Positions 46,861-55,158 of a stretch of DNA of 64,000 bases are shown one piece after another. Source of the stretch: Streptomyces sp. BK239. GTDB lineage: Bacteria; Actinomycetota; Actinomycetes; Streptomycetales; Streptomycetaceae. The stretch lies in assembly GCF_004217285.1 (NCBI RefSeq), contig NZ_SHKS01000001.1:1185195-1249194 (forward strand), given 5' to 3'. The translations under genes and the position numbers were made by a program. The notes under the pieces are model-generated. The model was not told the origin of the DNA and made no database searches. It saw only the letters and a program-made list of their open reading frames with translations. The first letter of the stretch is position 1, and each line of letters opens with the position of its first letter.

Positions 46861-48063
46861 TCAGAGTGCCTGGGCGGCCGGCTTCACCATGTTCCGTACC
46901 GTCCGGGCCTTCACGAACTCGCCCATCGCGGTCATCTCCCACTCACCGGAGAACTGGCGGATCAGCTTCGCCATCATCACGCCCGTCTGCGGCTCCGCGC
47001 CGGTGAGGTCGAAGCGGACCAGCTCCTCGCCGGTCGTGGCGTCCAGCAGACGGCAGTAGGCCTTGGCCACCTCGGTGAACTTCTGCCCGGAGAACGAGTT
47101 GACGGTGAAGACCAGACCCGTCACCTCCTGCGGGAGCCGGCCCAGGTCGACGGCGATCACCTCGTCGTCCCCGCCGCCCTCGCCGGTGAGGTTGTCGCCG
47201 GAGTGCTTGATCGCGCCGTTGACGATGCTCAGCTTGCCGAAGTAGCAGCTGTCGATGTGGTTGCGCTGCGGGCCGTAGGCGATGACCGAGGCGTCCAGGT
47301 CGATGTCCCGGCCCCGGTACGCCGGCTCCCAGCCGAGGCCCATCCTGACCTGCGACAGCAGGGGCAGGCCGCCCTTCATGAGGGAGACGGTCTGGTTCTT
47401 CTGGAGGCTGACGCGGCCCTTGTCGAGGTTGATCTTGCCGGTGCCGGCGGCCGGCGCGGGGGGTACGGGAGGCGGCGCCTGCGGCATCGGCGGCGCGGTG
47501 ACGGCGGGGGCTGCGGGCGCTGCGGGGACGGTGGGCGCCGCCGGCTGGGGCGGCGTGGCCGGCTCCTCCACCGTGACGCCGAAGTCGGTGGCGATGCCGG
47601 CCAGACCGTCGGCGTACCCCTGGCCCACCGCGCGGGCCTTCCACGCGCCGTTGCGCAGGTAGATCTCCACGACCAGCAGCGCCGTCTCGTCGCCCAGGTG
47701 CGGCGGCGTGAACGTCGCCAGGACGCTGTGGTCGTCGGCGTTGCGGATGGTGGCCGTCGGTTCGATGCCCCGGAACGTCTGTCCGGCGGCGTCGGGGCTC
47801 GCCGTGACGACGATCTTCTCGATGCCCGGCGGGATCGCGGAGGTGTCGACCGTGATGGCGTCGGGGGCCGCGCCGCCGCCGGAACGGTAGCTCACGCCGG
47901 GGCCGCTCGGCTGGTTGTAGAAGATGAAGTCGTCGTCGGAGCGCACCTTGCCGTCGGCGGTGAGCAGCAGGCCCGAGACGTCGAGGCGCACGGGTGCGGT
48001 GACGTCGACCGCCACGCGGGGGGCGGTGAGGGGGATGTTCGAGCCGGGGGTCATAGCTGTCAT
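46861..48063 (-). CDS. Tandem TerD-domain protein
   Basis: The 400 residues hold two TerD-like domains: a shorter one at about 1-170 (NIPL start, SDDDFIFYNQPSGPGVSY, and a matching ALLVVEIYLRNGAWK part) and a full one at about 222-395 (GLGWEP, DIDLDASVIAYG, DNLTGEGGGDDEVIAVDLGRLP, then the VNSFSG motif). A Pro/Ala-rich linker (about 175-218) joins them. TerD proteins bind calcium and belong to tellurite/stress response systems that are numerous in Streptomyces. It follows the GNAT gene by 35 bases on the same strand. Confidence 0.9.
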   Translation of the reverse strand: MTAMTPGSNIPLTAPRVAVDVTAPVRLDVSGLLLTADGKVRSDDDFIFYNQPSGPGVSYRSGGGAAPDAITVDTSAIPPGIEKIVVTASPDAAGQTFRGIEPTATIRNADDHSVLATFTPPHLGDETALLVVEIYLRNGAWKARAVGQGYADGLAGIATDFGVTVEEPATPPQPAAPTVPAAPAAPAVTAPPMPQAPPPVPPAPAAGTGKINLDKGRVSLQKNQTVSLMKGGLPLLSQVRMGLGWEPAYRGRDIDLDASVIAYGPQRNHIDSCYFGKLSIVNGAIKHSGDNLTGEGGGDDEVIAVDLGRLPQEVTGLVFTVNSFSGQKFTEVAKAYCRLLDATTGEELVRFDLTGAEPQTGVMMAKLIRQFSGEWEMTAMGEFVKARTVRNMVKPAAQAL

Positions 48064-48098
48064 GCCAGGAGAACGAGCGAGGCCGTTTTACCGTTCCC

Positions 48099-48644
48099 TT
48101 ACTGTCCCCGTTCAGCGGGGAGGCCGTCGTCGAGGGGGTCGGTCGCGACGGCGGGCCAGGTGTACTCGAACTCGGGGAGCGCGAAACCCTGGTCGAACCG
48201 GCAGACGCGGGACGCGGTGCGGCGGCCTCCGTGGCGTTCATAGAAGGCGACGGCGCGGGTGTTGTCCTGGAGGACTTCCAGGTAGACGTCCCGGCCGGGG
48301 TGCGCGGTGGCGGCCCAGGCCAGGGCACGCCCGAGCAGCAGCCGACCCAGTCCGCGACCGGTGTCGCCGGGCCGGACGTGCAGGTTGTCCAGCAGGATCC
48401 GGCCGTCCGGCTTCGGTTCCAGATAGACGAAGCCGAGCAGCCGGCCGGCCTCCACGGCCAGGAACAGTGCGGCGCCCGGGACGGGATCGTCCAGCCGGGC
48501 CCGCCACACCTCTCGGCGTTCGGCGAGCAGCGGACCGTTCAGGTACTGCGCGGGGAACAGGCTCGCGTAGGCCCTTCGCCAGCTGGTCGTGTGCAGCTCG
48601 GCTATGGCGCCGGCATCGTCCGCCCCGCCCGTGATGATCTCCAT
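48099..48644 (-). CDS. GNAT family N-acetyltransferase
   Basis: The product is a 181-residue single GNAT domain. The acetyl-CoA motif A is LHVRPGDTGRGLGRLLL (about 93-109), followed by LEVLQDNTRAVAFYERHG, the usual C-terminal GNAT signature. Substrate unknown. It lies 31 bases after the uronate dehydrogenase gene on the same strand and may be co-transcribed with it, but no shared function is evident. Confidence 0.9.
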   Translation of the reverse strand: MEIITGGADDAGAIAELHTTSWRRAYASLFPAQYLNGPLLAERREVWRARLDDPVPGAALFLAVEAGRLLGFVYLEPKPDGRILLDNLHVRPGDTGRGLGRLLLGRALAWAATAHPGRDVYLEVLQDNTRAVAFYERHGGRRTASRVCRFDQGFALPEFEYTWPAVATDPLDDGLPAERGQ

Positions 48645-48675
48645 GGCCGCATCCTCCCCGTGGCCGGATCCGCTG

Positions 48676-49500
48676 TCAGTACGGCCAGATCGGGGGGTCG
48701 GTCACGAAGGGGCCGCCCAGGTGGTTGTGGGCGGGGTCGGACGGGTCAAGTTCGCCCTGTTCGGCGATCAGCTTCTCGGCGTACGGCTCGGAGTCGTCCT
48801 GCGGCTCGTAGCCGAGGGCCCGCGCGCTGGTGAGGTCCCACCACAGGCGCGTGTTGGCGGAGGAGCCGTAGACCACCGTGTGGCCCACGCCCTGGGCGGT
48901 GAGCGCGGCGTGGAAGAGGCGGGCGCCGTCGGCCGGGCTCATCCACACCGACAGCATGCGCACGCTGGTCGGCTCGGCGAAGCAGGAGCCGATCCGCACC
49001 GACACCGTCTCCAGCCCGTGCTTGTCCCAGTAGAACTGGGCGAGGTCCTCGCCGAAGGACTTGGACAGGCCGTAGAAGGTGTCCGGGCGGCGCGGGGTGT
49101 GGACCGGGATCAGCGACTCCGGCGGGAGGGGGGCGTCGCCCTCGGGCCGGGGGGTGAAGCCGACCGCGTGGTTGGAGGAGGCGAACACCACGCGCCCGAC
49201 GCCCTCCTGGCGGGCGGCCTCGTACAGGTGGTACGTCCCCTCGATGTTCGCCTTGAGGATCTTCTCGAAGGGGGCTTCCAGGGAGATGCCCGCGAGGTGG
49301 ATGATCGCGTCGACGCCCCGCACCGCCTCTCGCAGCGCGTCCAGGTCGGCGAGGTCCGCGGTGATCGCGTCCGGCGCGCCCTCGACGGGCCGCACGTCGA
49401 GAAGGCGCAGCTCGTAGCCGTAGGCGGGGAGCAGCTCCCGCATGAGGGTGCCGAGGCCACCGGCGGCGCCGGTGAGCAGGACGGTGCGCGCAGCGGGCAT
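48676..49500 (-). CDS. udh: Uronate dehydrogenase-like NAD-dependent SDR
   Basis: This is an extended short-chain dehydrogenase of 274 residues, close in sequence character to uronate dehydrogenase, which oxidises D-galacturonate or D-glucuronate to the aldarolactone with NAD. Visible are TGAAGGLG near residue 11, VVFASSNHAVGF, and the catalytic YGLSK (about 136-140). The C-terminal MLSVWMSPADGARLFHAAL is typical of Udh. The ATG at 49500 has AAGGAGA ahead. It is divergent from kdgD, the last enzyme of the same oxidative pathway, which supports the call. Confidence 0.85.
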   Translation of the reverse strand: MPAARTVLLTGAAGGLGTLMRELLPAYGYELRLLDVRPVEGAPDAITADLADLDALREAVRGVDAIIHLAGISLEAPFEKILKANIEGTYHLYEAARQEGVGRVVFASSNHAVGFTPRPEGDAPLPPESLIPVHTPRRPDTFYGLSKSFGEDLAQFYWDKHGLETVSVRIGSCFAEPTSVRMLSVWMSPADGARLFHAALTAQGVGHTVVYGSSANTRLWWDLTSARALGYEPQDDSEPYAEKLIAEQGELDPSDPAHNHLGGPFVTDPPIWPY

Positions 49501-49664
49501 CCTCGGGTCTCCTTGGATCTCACGGCCGAGTCTGTGGACGTCATTCACATGCGTGGACACGCTAGGGATCTCGCCCACCCTCCGTCAAGGGGCGCACTGA
49601 GTCGATAAATCGCCTCCCGCGTCGCCGTCTGTGCGCTTGACCGGGCCTGATCGGCTCCCTAGGG

Positions 49665-49677
49665 TGAACTGCGTTCA
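49665..49677. promoter_or_regulatory. Operator-like inverted repeat between udh and kdgD
   Basis: TGAAC-TGC-GTTCA is a perfect 13-bp dyad in the 228-base divergent region, just after CCCTAGGG. It lies 52 bases upstream of the kdgD GTG. Dyads of this type are bound by IclR- and GntR-family regulators. It could control both directions of the uronate genes. Confidence 0.5.
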
Positions 49678-49728
49678 GAAATGTGGATGCCGGTCATAAC
49701 AATGCACGCGTCGCCTCAGGGAGAGTCC

Positions 49729-50676
49729 GTGACGTCAGCGTCAGCTCCGCTCGCCGCACGCCTTCGCGTCCCCAGCGGACCGCTGTTCTTCCCCGTCACC
49801 GCCTTCGGCCCCGACGGCTCCGTCGCCCTCGACGCCTACCGGAAGCACGTGCGCCGCGGCGTGGAGGCCGGCGCGGCGGCCGTCTTCGCCTGTTGCGGCA
49901 CCGGTGAGTTCCACGCGCTCACCCCCGAGGAGTTCCAGACGTGCGTCAGGGCCGCCGTGGAGGAGACGGGCGGGCGGGTGCCCGTCGTCGCGGGCGCCGG
50001 GTACGGGACGGCGCTCGCCGTCCGCTACGCACGGCTCGCGCGGGACGCCGGCGCCGACGGACTGCTCGCGATGCCGCCCTACCTCGTCGTCGCCGCGCAG
50101 GAAGGGCTGCTGCGCCACTACCGCGAACTCGCCGCCGCCACCGAACTCCCCGTCATCGTCTACCAGCGCGACAACGCCGTCCTCACTCCCGGGACCGCCG
50201 TCGAACTCGCCCGCACCGAGGGGATCATCGGCCTCAAGGACGGCGTCGGCGACCTCGACCTCATGCAGCGCGTCGTCAGCGCCGTCCGCAGCGAGGTCCC
50301 CGGCGACTTCCTCTACTTCAACGGCCTGCCCACCGCGGAACAGACGCAGCTCGCCTACCACGGCATCGGCGTCACCCTCTACTCCTCGGCCGTGTTCTGC
50401 TTCGCCCCCGAGATCGCCCTCGCCTTCCACCGGGCGCTCACCGCGGGCGACCTGGCCGTCGTCCACCGCCTGCTGGACGGCTTCTACCGCCCCCTCGTCG
50501 AGCTGCGCGCCCTCGGCCGCGGCTACGCCGTCTCCCTGGTCAAGGCGGGTGTGCGGTTGCGCGGCCTCGACGTCGGCGAGGTGCGCCCGCCGCTGCACGA
50601 ACCGAACGAGGACCATGTGAAACAGCTCGCCGCAGTGATCGAGCGCGGACACGCGCTGCTGGAGGAGGACCGGTGA
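49729..50676 (+). CDS. kdgD: 5-dehydro-4-deoxyglucarate dehydratase
   Basis: This DapA-superfamily enzyme dehydrates and decarboxylates 5-keto-4-deoxyglucarate to 2-oxoglutarate semialdehyde, the aldarate branch of uronate catabolism. The 315 residues show the KdgD-type motifs FACCGTGEFHALTPEE, VIVYQRDNA and GLKDGVGDLDLMQR with the Schiff-base Lys (about 180). The GTG at 49729 has GGGAGAG ahead; the ATG at 49681 is too far upstream. It overlaps the next gene by GTGA. The intermediate glucarate/galactarate dehydratase is not in the window. Confidence 0.92.
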   Translation: MTSASAPLAARLRVPSGPLFFPVTAFGPDGSVALDAYRKHVRRGVEAGAAAVFACCGTGEFHALTPEEFQTCVRAAVEETGGRVPVVAGAGYGTALAVRYARLARDAGADGLLAMPPYLVVAAQEGLLRHYRELAAATELPVIVYQRDNAVLTPGTAVELARTEGIIGLKDGVGDLDLMQRVVSAVRSEVPGDFLYFNGLPTAEQTQLAYHGIGVTLYSSAVFCFAPEIALAFHRALTAGDLAVVHRLLDGFYRPLVELRALGRGYAVSLVKAGVRLRGLDVGEVRPPLHEPNEDHVKQLAAVIERGHALLEEDR

Positions 50677-51845
50677 AGGCGTCGACTTTCGTCTACCCCT
50701 GGGACGTCAACGGGGACCCGGAGGCGCCCGAGCGGATCGCCGCGCTCGGCGTACGGCAGGCGACGCTCGCCGCCGCCTACCACTCCACCCGCGCCCTCAC
50801 CCCGCGCCACCCCCGCCACCGCATCGTCACCGCCGAGCACGCCGCCGTGCTGTACCCGACGGACCCGGCGGGCCCGCGCTGGGCGAACAGCGCCCTGCGG
50901 CCCCACCCGGCCGGCGACTGGGCCCCGGGCGACGCCTACGGCGAGGCCGCCGCCGCGCTGGAGCGGGCCGGCCTGGAGGTGCACACCTGGGTGGTCCTCG
51001 CGCACAACTCCCGCCTCGGCGCCGAGCACCCCGGCACCTCGGTCGTCAACGCCTACGGCGACCGCTACCCGTGGGCCCCGTGCATCGCGCAGCCCGCCAC
51101 ACGCGCGTACCTCGTCGACCTGGCCGCCGAGGCCGCCGTACGGCCCGGCGCGGCGGGCACCGAGCTGGAGTCCCTCGGCTGGTACGGCCTCCAGCACCTG
51201 CACGCCCACGACAAGACGTCCGGCGTCGCCCTCGGGGACGCCGGCATGTACCTGATGGCGCTCTGCTTCTGCCCGTCCTGCCGGGAGGGCTACGCCGGCC
51301 GGGGCCTGGACCCCGACTTGCTGGCGGACTCCGTGCGCACCGCGCTGGAGCCGCTGTGGCAGGGTGCGCCCGACGACGCCGGCTGGGCGGGCGTCGAGAA
51401 GCTCCTCGGGCAGGAGACGGCGAGGGCCACGCGCGCGTGGCGCGACGAGACCGCCCGCACGCTCCAGGAGGCGGCGGTGGCCGCCGTCCGCGCCGAGGCC
51501 CCAGAGGGCTTCCAGGTGCTGCTGCACGCCGACCCGGTGACGTACCACGTCGGCGCCAACCCGGGCGTGGACCCCGCGCACATCCTGGCCGTCGCGGACG
51601 GCGTGGTCGTCCCCTGCGCGGACGGGCCCGGCCTGATCGCGCCCTTCGCCGAGCAGGGCCGCGACGGGGCGGTGCTCGCCGCCAACTTCCCGATCGTCTC
51701 CGGCATGGGCGGCGACCCCGGCGGCCTCGCGGCCGGCGCGGCCCGCGCGCGCGATCTCGGAGCCACCGAGCTCCGCCTCTACCACGCGGGCCTGGCGTCC
51801 GACGCCGACCTGGAGGCGACCCGGAAGGCCCTCGGCGCGCTCTGA
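50673..51845 (+). CDS. Unrecognised protein coupled to kdgD
   Basis: The 390-residue protein has no signal peptide or membrane helix. I do not recognise the family. It begins KASTFVYPWDVNGD, contains a Cys cluster CFCPSCREGY (about 205), and has strand-like segments VHTWVVLAHNSR, LESLGWYGLQ and FQVLLHADPV. This reads like a TIM-barrel enzyme related to glycoside hydrolase-like proteins, the Cys pair perhaps holding zinc. The GTG start overlaps the kdgD stop, so it should be made with KdgD and act in the same sugar-acid pathway. This role is inference only. Confidence 0.7.
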   Translation: MKASTFVYPWDVNGDPEAPERIAALGVRQATLAAAYHSTRALTPRHPRHRIVTAEHAAVLYPTDPAGPRWANSALRPHPAGDWAPGDAYGEAAAALERAGLEVHTWVVLAHNSRLGAEHPGTSVVNAYGDRYPWAPCIAQPATRAYLVDLAAEAAVRPGAAGTELESLGWYGLQHLHAHDKTSGVALGDAGMYLMALCFCPSCREGYAGRGLDPDLLADSVRTALEPLWQGAPDDAGWAGVEKLLGQETARATRAWRDETARTLQEAAVAAVRAEAPEGFQVLLHADPVTYHVGANPGVDPAHILAVADGVVVPCADGPGLIAPFAEQGRDGAVLAANFPIVSGMGGDPGGLAAGAARARDLGATELRLYHAGLASDADLEATRKALGAL

Positions 51846-51922
51846 AGCCCCCCCCGCACGACTGGGGGCACGGACGTCCGCGCGGAGCGATGAGTTTCCC
51901 CCCTCCGCGCGGTCCACCCCAT

Positions 51923-52519
51923 ATGACCGACATCGCCACCACACTCGACCTCGCACCTCAGGCCCGCATCGTCGCGCGGCTCGCCGCGGACGTCCGGGAC
52001 GAGCAGCTCGACGGGCCCACGCCCTGCCCGCGGTACGCCGTGCGGAACCTGCTCGGCCATCTCGGGCACCTCGCCGTCGCCTTCCGGGACGCCGCGCGCA
52101 AGGACCTGGGCGCCACGACCGACACGGACCCCGGTACGACCCTGCCGGACCTCCCGCCCGGCTGGCGTGAGGAGCTGCCGGCGGCGCTCGACGCGCTCGC
52201 CGAGGCCTGGCGGGACCCCGCCGCCTGGACCGGCATGACCCGCGCGGGCGGCGTCGACCTGCCCGGCGAGGTCGCCGGCGCCGTCGCCGCCGACGAACTC
52301 GTCGTCCACGGCTGGGACCTCGCCCGGGCCACCGGACAGCGCTACGCGCCCGACCCCGCGGCGCTGCGCGCCTCCCACGCGTTCCTGCGGGCCGCGGCCG
52401 AGGAGGCCGGCGAGGGCGGCAGCGGGATCTTCGGCCCCGTCGTCCCCGTCCCGCCGGACGCCCCGCTGCTCGCCCGTGCCGTCGGCCTGAGCGGCCGCGA
52501 CCCGGGCTGGACGCCATGA
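51923..52519 (+). CDS. TIGR03086/mycothiol-dependent maleylpyruvate isomerase-like metal-binding protein
   Basis: The 198-residue DinB-superfamily protein has a helical metal-binding domain. The His residues expected for the metal site are in RNLLGHLGHLAVAF (about 47-60) and ELVVHGWDLARATG (about 126-139). Such proteins use mycothiol in actinobacteria, but the substrate is unknown here. The ATG at 51923 has no strong ribosome binding site. The short gap before it carries a long C/G-rich stretch but no clear promoter. Confidence 0.8.
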   Translation: MTDIATTLDLAPQARIVARLAADVRDEQLDGPTPCPRYAVRNLLGHLGHLAVAFRDAARKDLGATTDTDPGTTLPDLPPGWREELPAALDALAEAWRDPAAWTGMTRAGGVDLPGEVAGAVAADELVVHGWDLARATGQRYAPDPAALRASHAFLRAAAEEAGEGGSGIFGPVVPVPPDAPLLARAVGLSGRDPGWTP

Positions 52520-52616
52520 GCGTTCCGGCTGCGTACGCGTAGACGCATCGCGTAGACGCACCCATGAGCACGGCGTAGACGGAGGTGATCGCGGCGCTTC
52601 GCGCCGTGGTGAAACG

Positions 52617-52622
52617 TACGCT
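52617..52622 (+). promoter_or_regulatory. -10 element of the metallo-beta-lactamase-fold gene
   Basis: TACGCT ends 7 bases before the ATG at 52630 and no Shine-Dalgarno sequence intervenes, so a leaderless transcript is likely. The in-frame ATG at 52585 is upstream of this hexamer. Confidence 0.4.
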
Positions 52623-52629
52623 CCCCACC

Positions 52630-53382
52630 ATGCCCCTCAGCCTCACCGTCCTCGGCACCGCCTCTCCGCATCCGGGACCGGGCCACCCCTGCTCCGGCTA
52701 TCTCCTGCGCGGCGGGGGCGCCGAGGTGTGGGTGGACGCGGGCACGGGAACGTTCGCCGAGTTGCAGCGGCACACGGACCCGCGGCGGCTCACCGCGATC
52801 TGGATCTCCCATCTGCACGCCGACCACTGCGCCGACCTCCTCCCGGCCGTCTACGCGTTCGCGTTCGGCGGCCTCACCCCGCCGGCGCCGGTCCCGGTGT
52901 ACGCGCCGAGGGACTGCGCGCGGCGGCTGGCCGCCTTCTTCGGGCAGCCGGACGCCCGGTTCCTGACCGGCATCCTCGACTTCAGGGCCCTGCACGACGG
53001 CCACTCGGTACGGCACTGGAACCTCAAGCTCACCTCCCGGGCGGTGGCCCACGACACCGAGGCGTACGGGCTGCGCGCCGAGTGCCAGGGGAGCGTCCTC
53101 GCGTACTCGGGGGACAGCGGGCCGTGCCCCGCGCTCTTCGAACTCGCCTCCGGCGCCGACCTGTTCCTGTGCGAGGCGGACATCGACCGGCATCGCGAGG
53201 GCGAACAGGTCCATCTGACCCCGGAGGACGCGGGGGACACCGCCCGGCAGGCCGGTGTGCGCGAACTCGTCGTGACCCACGTCGGGCCCACGCTGACCCG
53301 TGAGAAAGCGGCCGCGCGGGCCGCCGCCGCGTTCGGCGGCCCCACCCGCTCCGCGCACGAGGGCGACACCGTCCCCCTCTGA
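52630..53382 (+). CDS. Metallo-beta-lactamase-fold hydrolase
   Basis: The 250-residue MBL-fold protein carries the metal motif SHLHADHCADLL (HxHxDH, about 61-72), a later GDSGPC and the C-terminal VVTHVGPTLT. The family (arylsulfatase/RNase Z-like, also annotated as cAMP phosphodiesterase-like) is broad and the substrate is unknown. I chose the ATG at 52630 from the leaderless promoter and the typical N-terminus LTVLGTASPHPGPGHPCSGYL (shown in parts). It stands between the uronate genes and the GntR operon without an evident functional link. Confidence 0.85.
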   Translation: MPLSLTVLGTASPHPGPGHPCSGYLLRGGGAEVWVDAGTGTFAELQRHTDPRRLTAIWISHLHADHCADLLPAVYAFAFGGLTPPAPVPVYAPRDCARRLAAFFGQPDARFLTGILDFRALHDGHSVRHWNLKLTSRAVAHDTEAYGLRAECQGSVLAYSGDSGPCPALFELASGADLFLCEADIDRHREGEQVHLTPEDAGDTARQAGVRELVVTHVGPTLTREKAAARAAAAFGGPTRSAHEGDTVPL

Positions 53383-53480
53383 CCCCACCCGGCGCGGGAG
53401 CCCCTTCAGCAACTTCCTTTGCCGGAGGCATTGACGAAACCCCGGCCCGCTCCTACCTTCAACGCGTCGTACTTCGTACG

Positions 53481-53490
53481 TCATATATGA
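53481..53490. promoter_or_regulatory. Operator-like palindrome before the GntR operon
   Basis: TCATATATGA is a perfect 10-bp palindrome inside the larger dyad CGTC...GACG (53479-53494), in the 202-base gap ahead of the gntR gene. It is preceded by GTAC-TTC-GTAC (53469-53479). The AT-rich core stands out in this GC-rich context and is a likely site for the GntR regulator. Confidence 0.5.
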
Positions 53491-53584
53491 GACGCGATAC
53501 ACGAGATCCGACGCGGCGTGTCAGCCGGACCGCACGTCAGCCACGCAGCACGTCAGACAGCTCGTCAGACACCGAGAGGCGCGC

Positions 53585-54250
53585 ATGACCTCTGTGCCCA
53601 CGCCGATCCCCTCCCGCACGCAGTACGTGCTGGAGGAGATCAAACGCCGCATCCTCACCGGGCAGTTGACGCCTGGTCAGGCGCTGGTCGAGACCGAGCT
53701 CGCCGCTCAGTTCGGGGTCTCCAAGACCCCGGTGCGGGAGGCGCTCAAGACGCTCGCCGGCACCGGACTGGTCGTCATGAGCCAGTACAAGGGCGTCACG
53801 GTGCGCATGGTGGACGCGGACATGGCGCGCGAGGTCTACGACGTACGGCTCCTCCTCGAACCCGAGGCGCTGAAGCGGTCCGTGCGGCGCGGGGCGTCCC
53901 TGGACGCCGCCCGCTCGGCGCTGACCCGTGCCGACGAGGCCGCCGACACCGCCGAACGCTCCCTGGCCAACCGGGAGTTCCACCGCGCCCTGTACCTGCC
54001 CTGCGGCAACCCGCTGCTCGGCCGGATGCTCGACGAGGTCCGCGACCAGGCCGCCCTGGTCTCCGCCGTCGCCTGGGCCGCCTCCCCCTCCTGGGAACGG
54101 GAGGCCGGCGAGCACCGCGAGATCCTGCGGCTCGCGCTGGCGGGCGACGCCGACGGCGCGGCGAGCGCTCTGCACGCGCACATCGCGTCGTTCGTACGGC
54201 GGGCGTTCCCCGAGGCCGGGGAAGCCCAGGGACAGGAAGGTCAGCGATGA
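53585..54250 (+). CDS. GntR family (FadR/FCD) regulator of the sugar-acid operon
   Basis: The 221-residue regulator has an N-terminal winged helix (about 13-75: QYVLEEIKRRILTGQL, LAAQFGVSKTPVREAL) and an FCD ligand domain (about 85-210). The metal-ligand-like residues are in VYDVRLLLEPEAL, NREFHRAL and EHREILRLAL. FCD regulators typically sense sugar acids. The ATG overlaps nothing upstream, and its stop overlaps the next gene by ATGA. It probably controls the genes that follow, and perhaps kdgD/udh, by binding palindromes such as the one at 53481. Confidence 0.92.
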   Translation: MTSVPTPIPSRTQYVLEEIKRRILTGQLTPGQALVETELAAQFGVSKTPVREALKTLAGTGLVVMSQYKGVTVRMVDADMAREVYDVRLLLEPEALKRSVRRGASLDAARSALTRADEAADTAERSLANREFHRALYLPCGNPLLGRMLDEVRDQAALVSAVAWAASPSWEREAGEHREILRLALAGDADGAASALHAHIASFVRRAFPEAGEAQGQEGQR

Positions 54251-55158
54251 GCAGCGTGGCGTTCGAGACCCAGCGGGCGGCCCTGGCCGACGTGGTGGCG
54301 ATCCCGGTGACACCCTTCGCCGAGGACGGCTCCGTCGACCGGGACACCCACCGGGCCCTGCTGCGCAGGCTGCTCGACGGCGGGATCACCACCCTCACCC
54401 CCAACGGCAACACCGGCGAGTTCTACGCCCTCACCCCCGAGGAGCGCCGCCTGGTCACCGAGCTGACCGTCGAGGAGGCCGGCGACCGGGCCGTCGTCCT
54501 GGCCGGCGTCGGCCATGACGTGCCCACCGCCGTCGCCTCCGCCCGCCACGCCCGCGAGCTGGGCGCGCGCATGGTGATGGTCCACCAGCCCGTCCACCCC
54601 TATGTGTCGCAGAGCGGCTGGGTCGACTACCACCGCGCCATCGCCGAGGCGGTGCCCGAGCTGGGCGTCGTGCCGTACATCCGCAACGCGCAGCTCGCGG
54701 GCCTTCGGCTCGCCGAACTCGCCGACGCCTGCCCGAACGTGATCGGCGTGAAGTACGCCGTGCCGGACGCCGCCCGCTTCGCCGCCTTCGCGCGGGACGC
54801 CGGTCTTGAGCGGTTCGTATGGGTCGCCGGCCTGGCCGAGCCCTACGCCCCCTCCTACTTCTCCGCAGGCGCCACCGGTTTCACCTCGGGCCTGGTGAAC
54901 GTGGCCCCGGCCGTCTCGCTCAACATGATCGAGGCGCTGCGCTCCGGCGACTACCCGGCCGCCATGAAGGTCTGGGAGCAGATCCGCCGTTTCGAGGAGC
55001 TGCGCGCCGCCGACGGCTCCGCCAACAACGTCACCGTCGTCAAGGAGGCCCTCGCCTCCCTCGGGCTGTGCCGCCGCGAGGTCCGCCCACCGAGCCGGCC
55101 GCTGCCCGAGGGCGAGCGCGCCGAGGTCGCCGCCATCGCCGCCGGGTGGTCCATATGA
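54247..55158 (+). CDS. DapA-superfamily lyase/aldolase
   Basis: The 303-residue class I aldolase-type TIM barrel has PNGNTGEFYALTPEE (about 52-66), VVPYIRN and the Schiff-base Lys in VIGVKYAVPD (about 166). It differs from true DapA at the Tyr/Arg region, so it is not the lysine enzyme. Coupled by ATGA on both sides to GntR and an IlvD/Edd-family dehydratase, it probably acts on a 2-keto-3-deoxy sugar acid, by aldol cleavage or dehydration. Which one cannot be decided here. Confidence 0.88.
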   Translation: MSSVAFETQRAALADVVAIPVTPFAEDGSVDRDTHRALLRRLLDGGITTLTPNGNTGEFYALTPEERRLVTELTVEEAGDRAVVLAGVGHDVPTAVASARHARELGARMVMVHQPVHPYVSQSGWVDYHRAIAEAVPELGVVPYIRNAQLAGLRLAELADACPNVIGVKYAVPDAARFAAFARDAGLERFVWVAGLAEPYAPSYFSAGATGFTSGLVNVAPAVSLNMIEALRSGDYPAAMKVWEQIRRFEELRAADGSANNVTVVKEALASLGLCRREVRPPSRPLPEGERAEVAAIAAGWSI

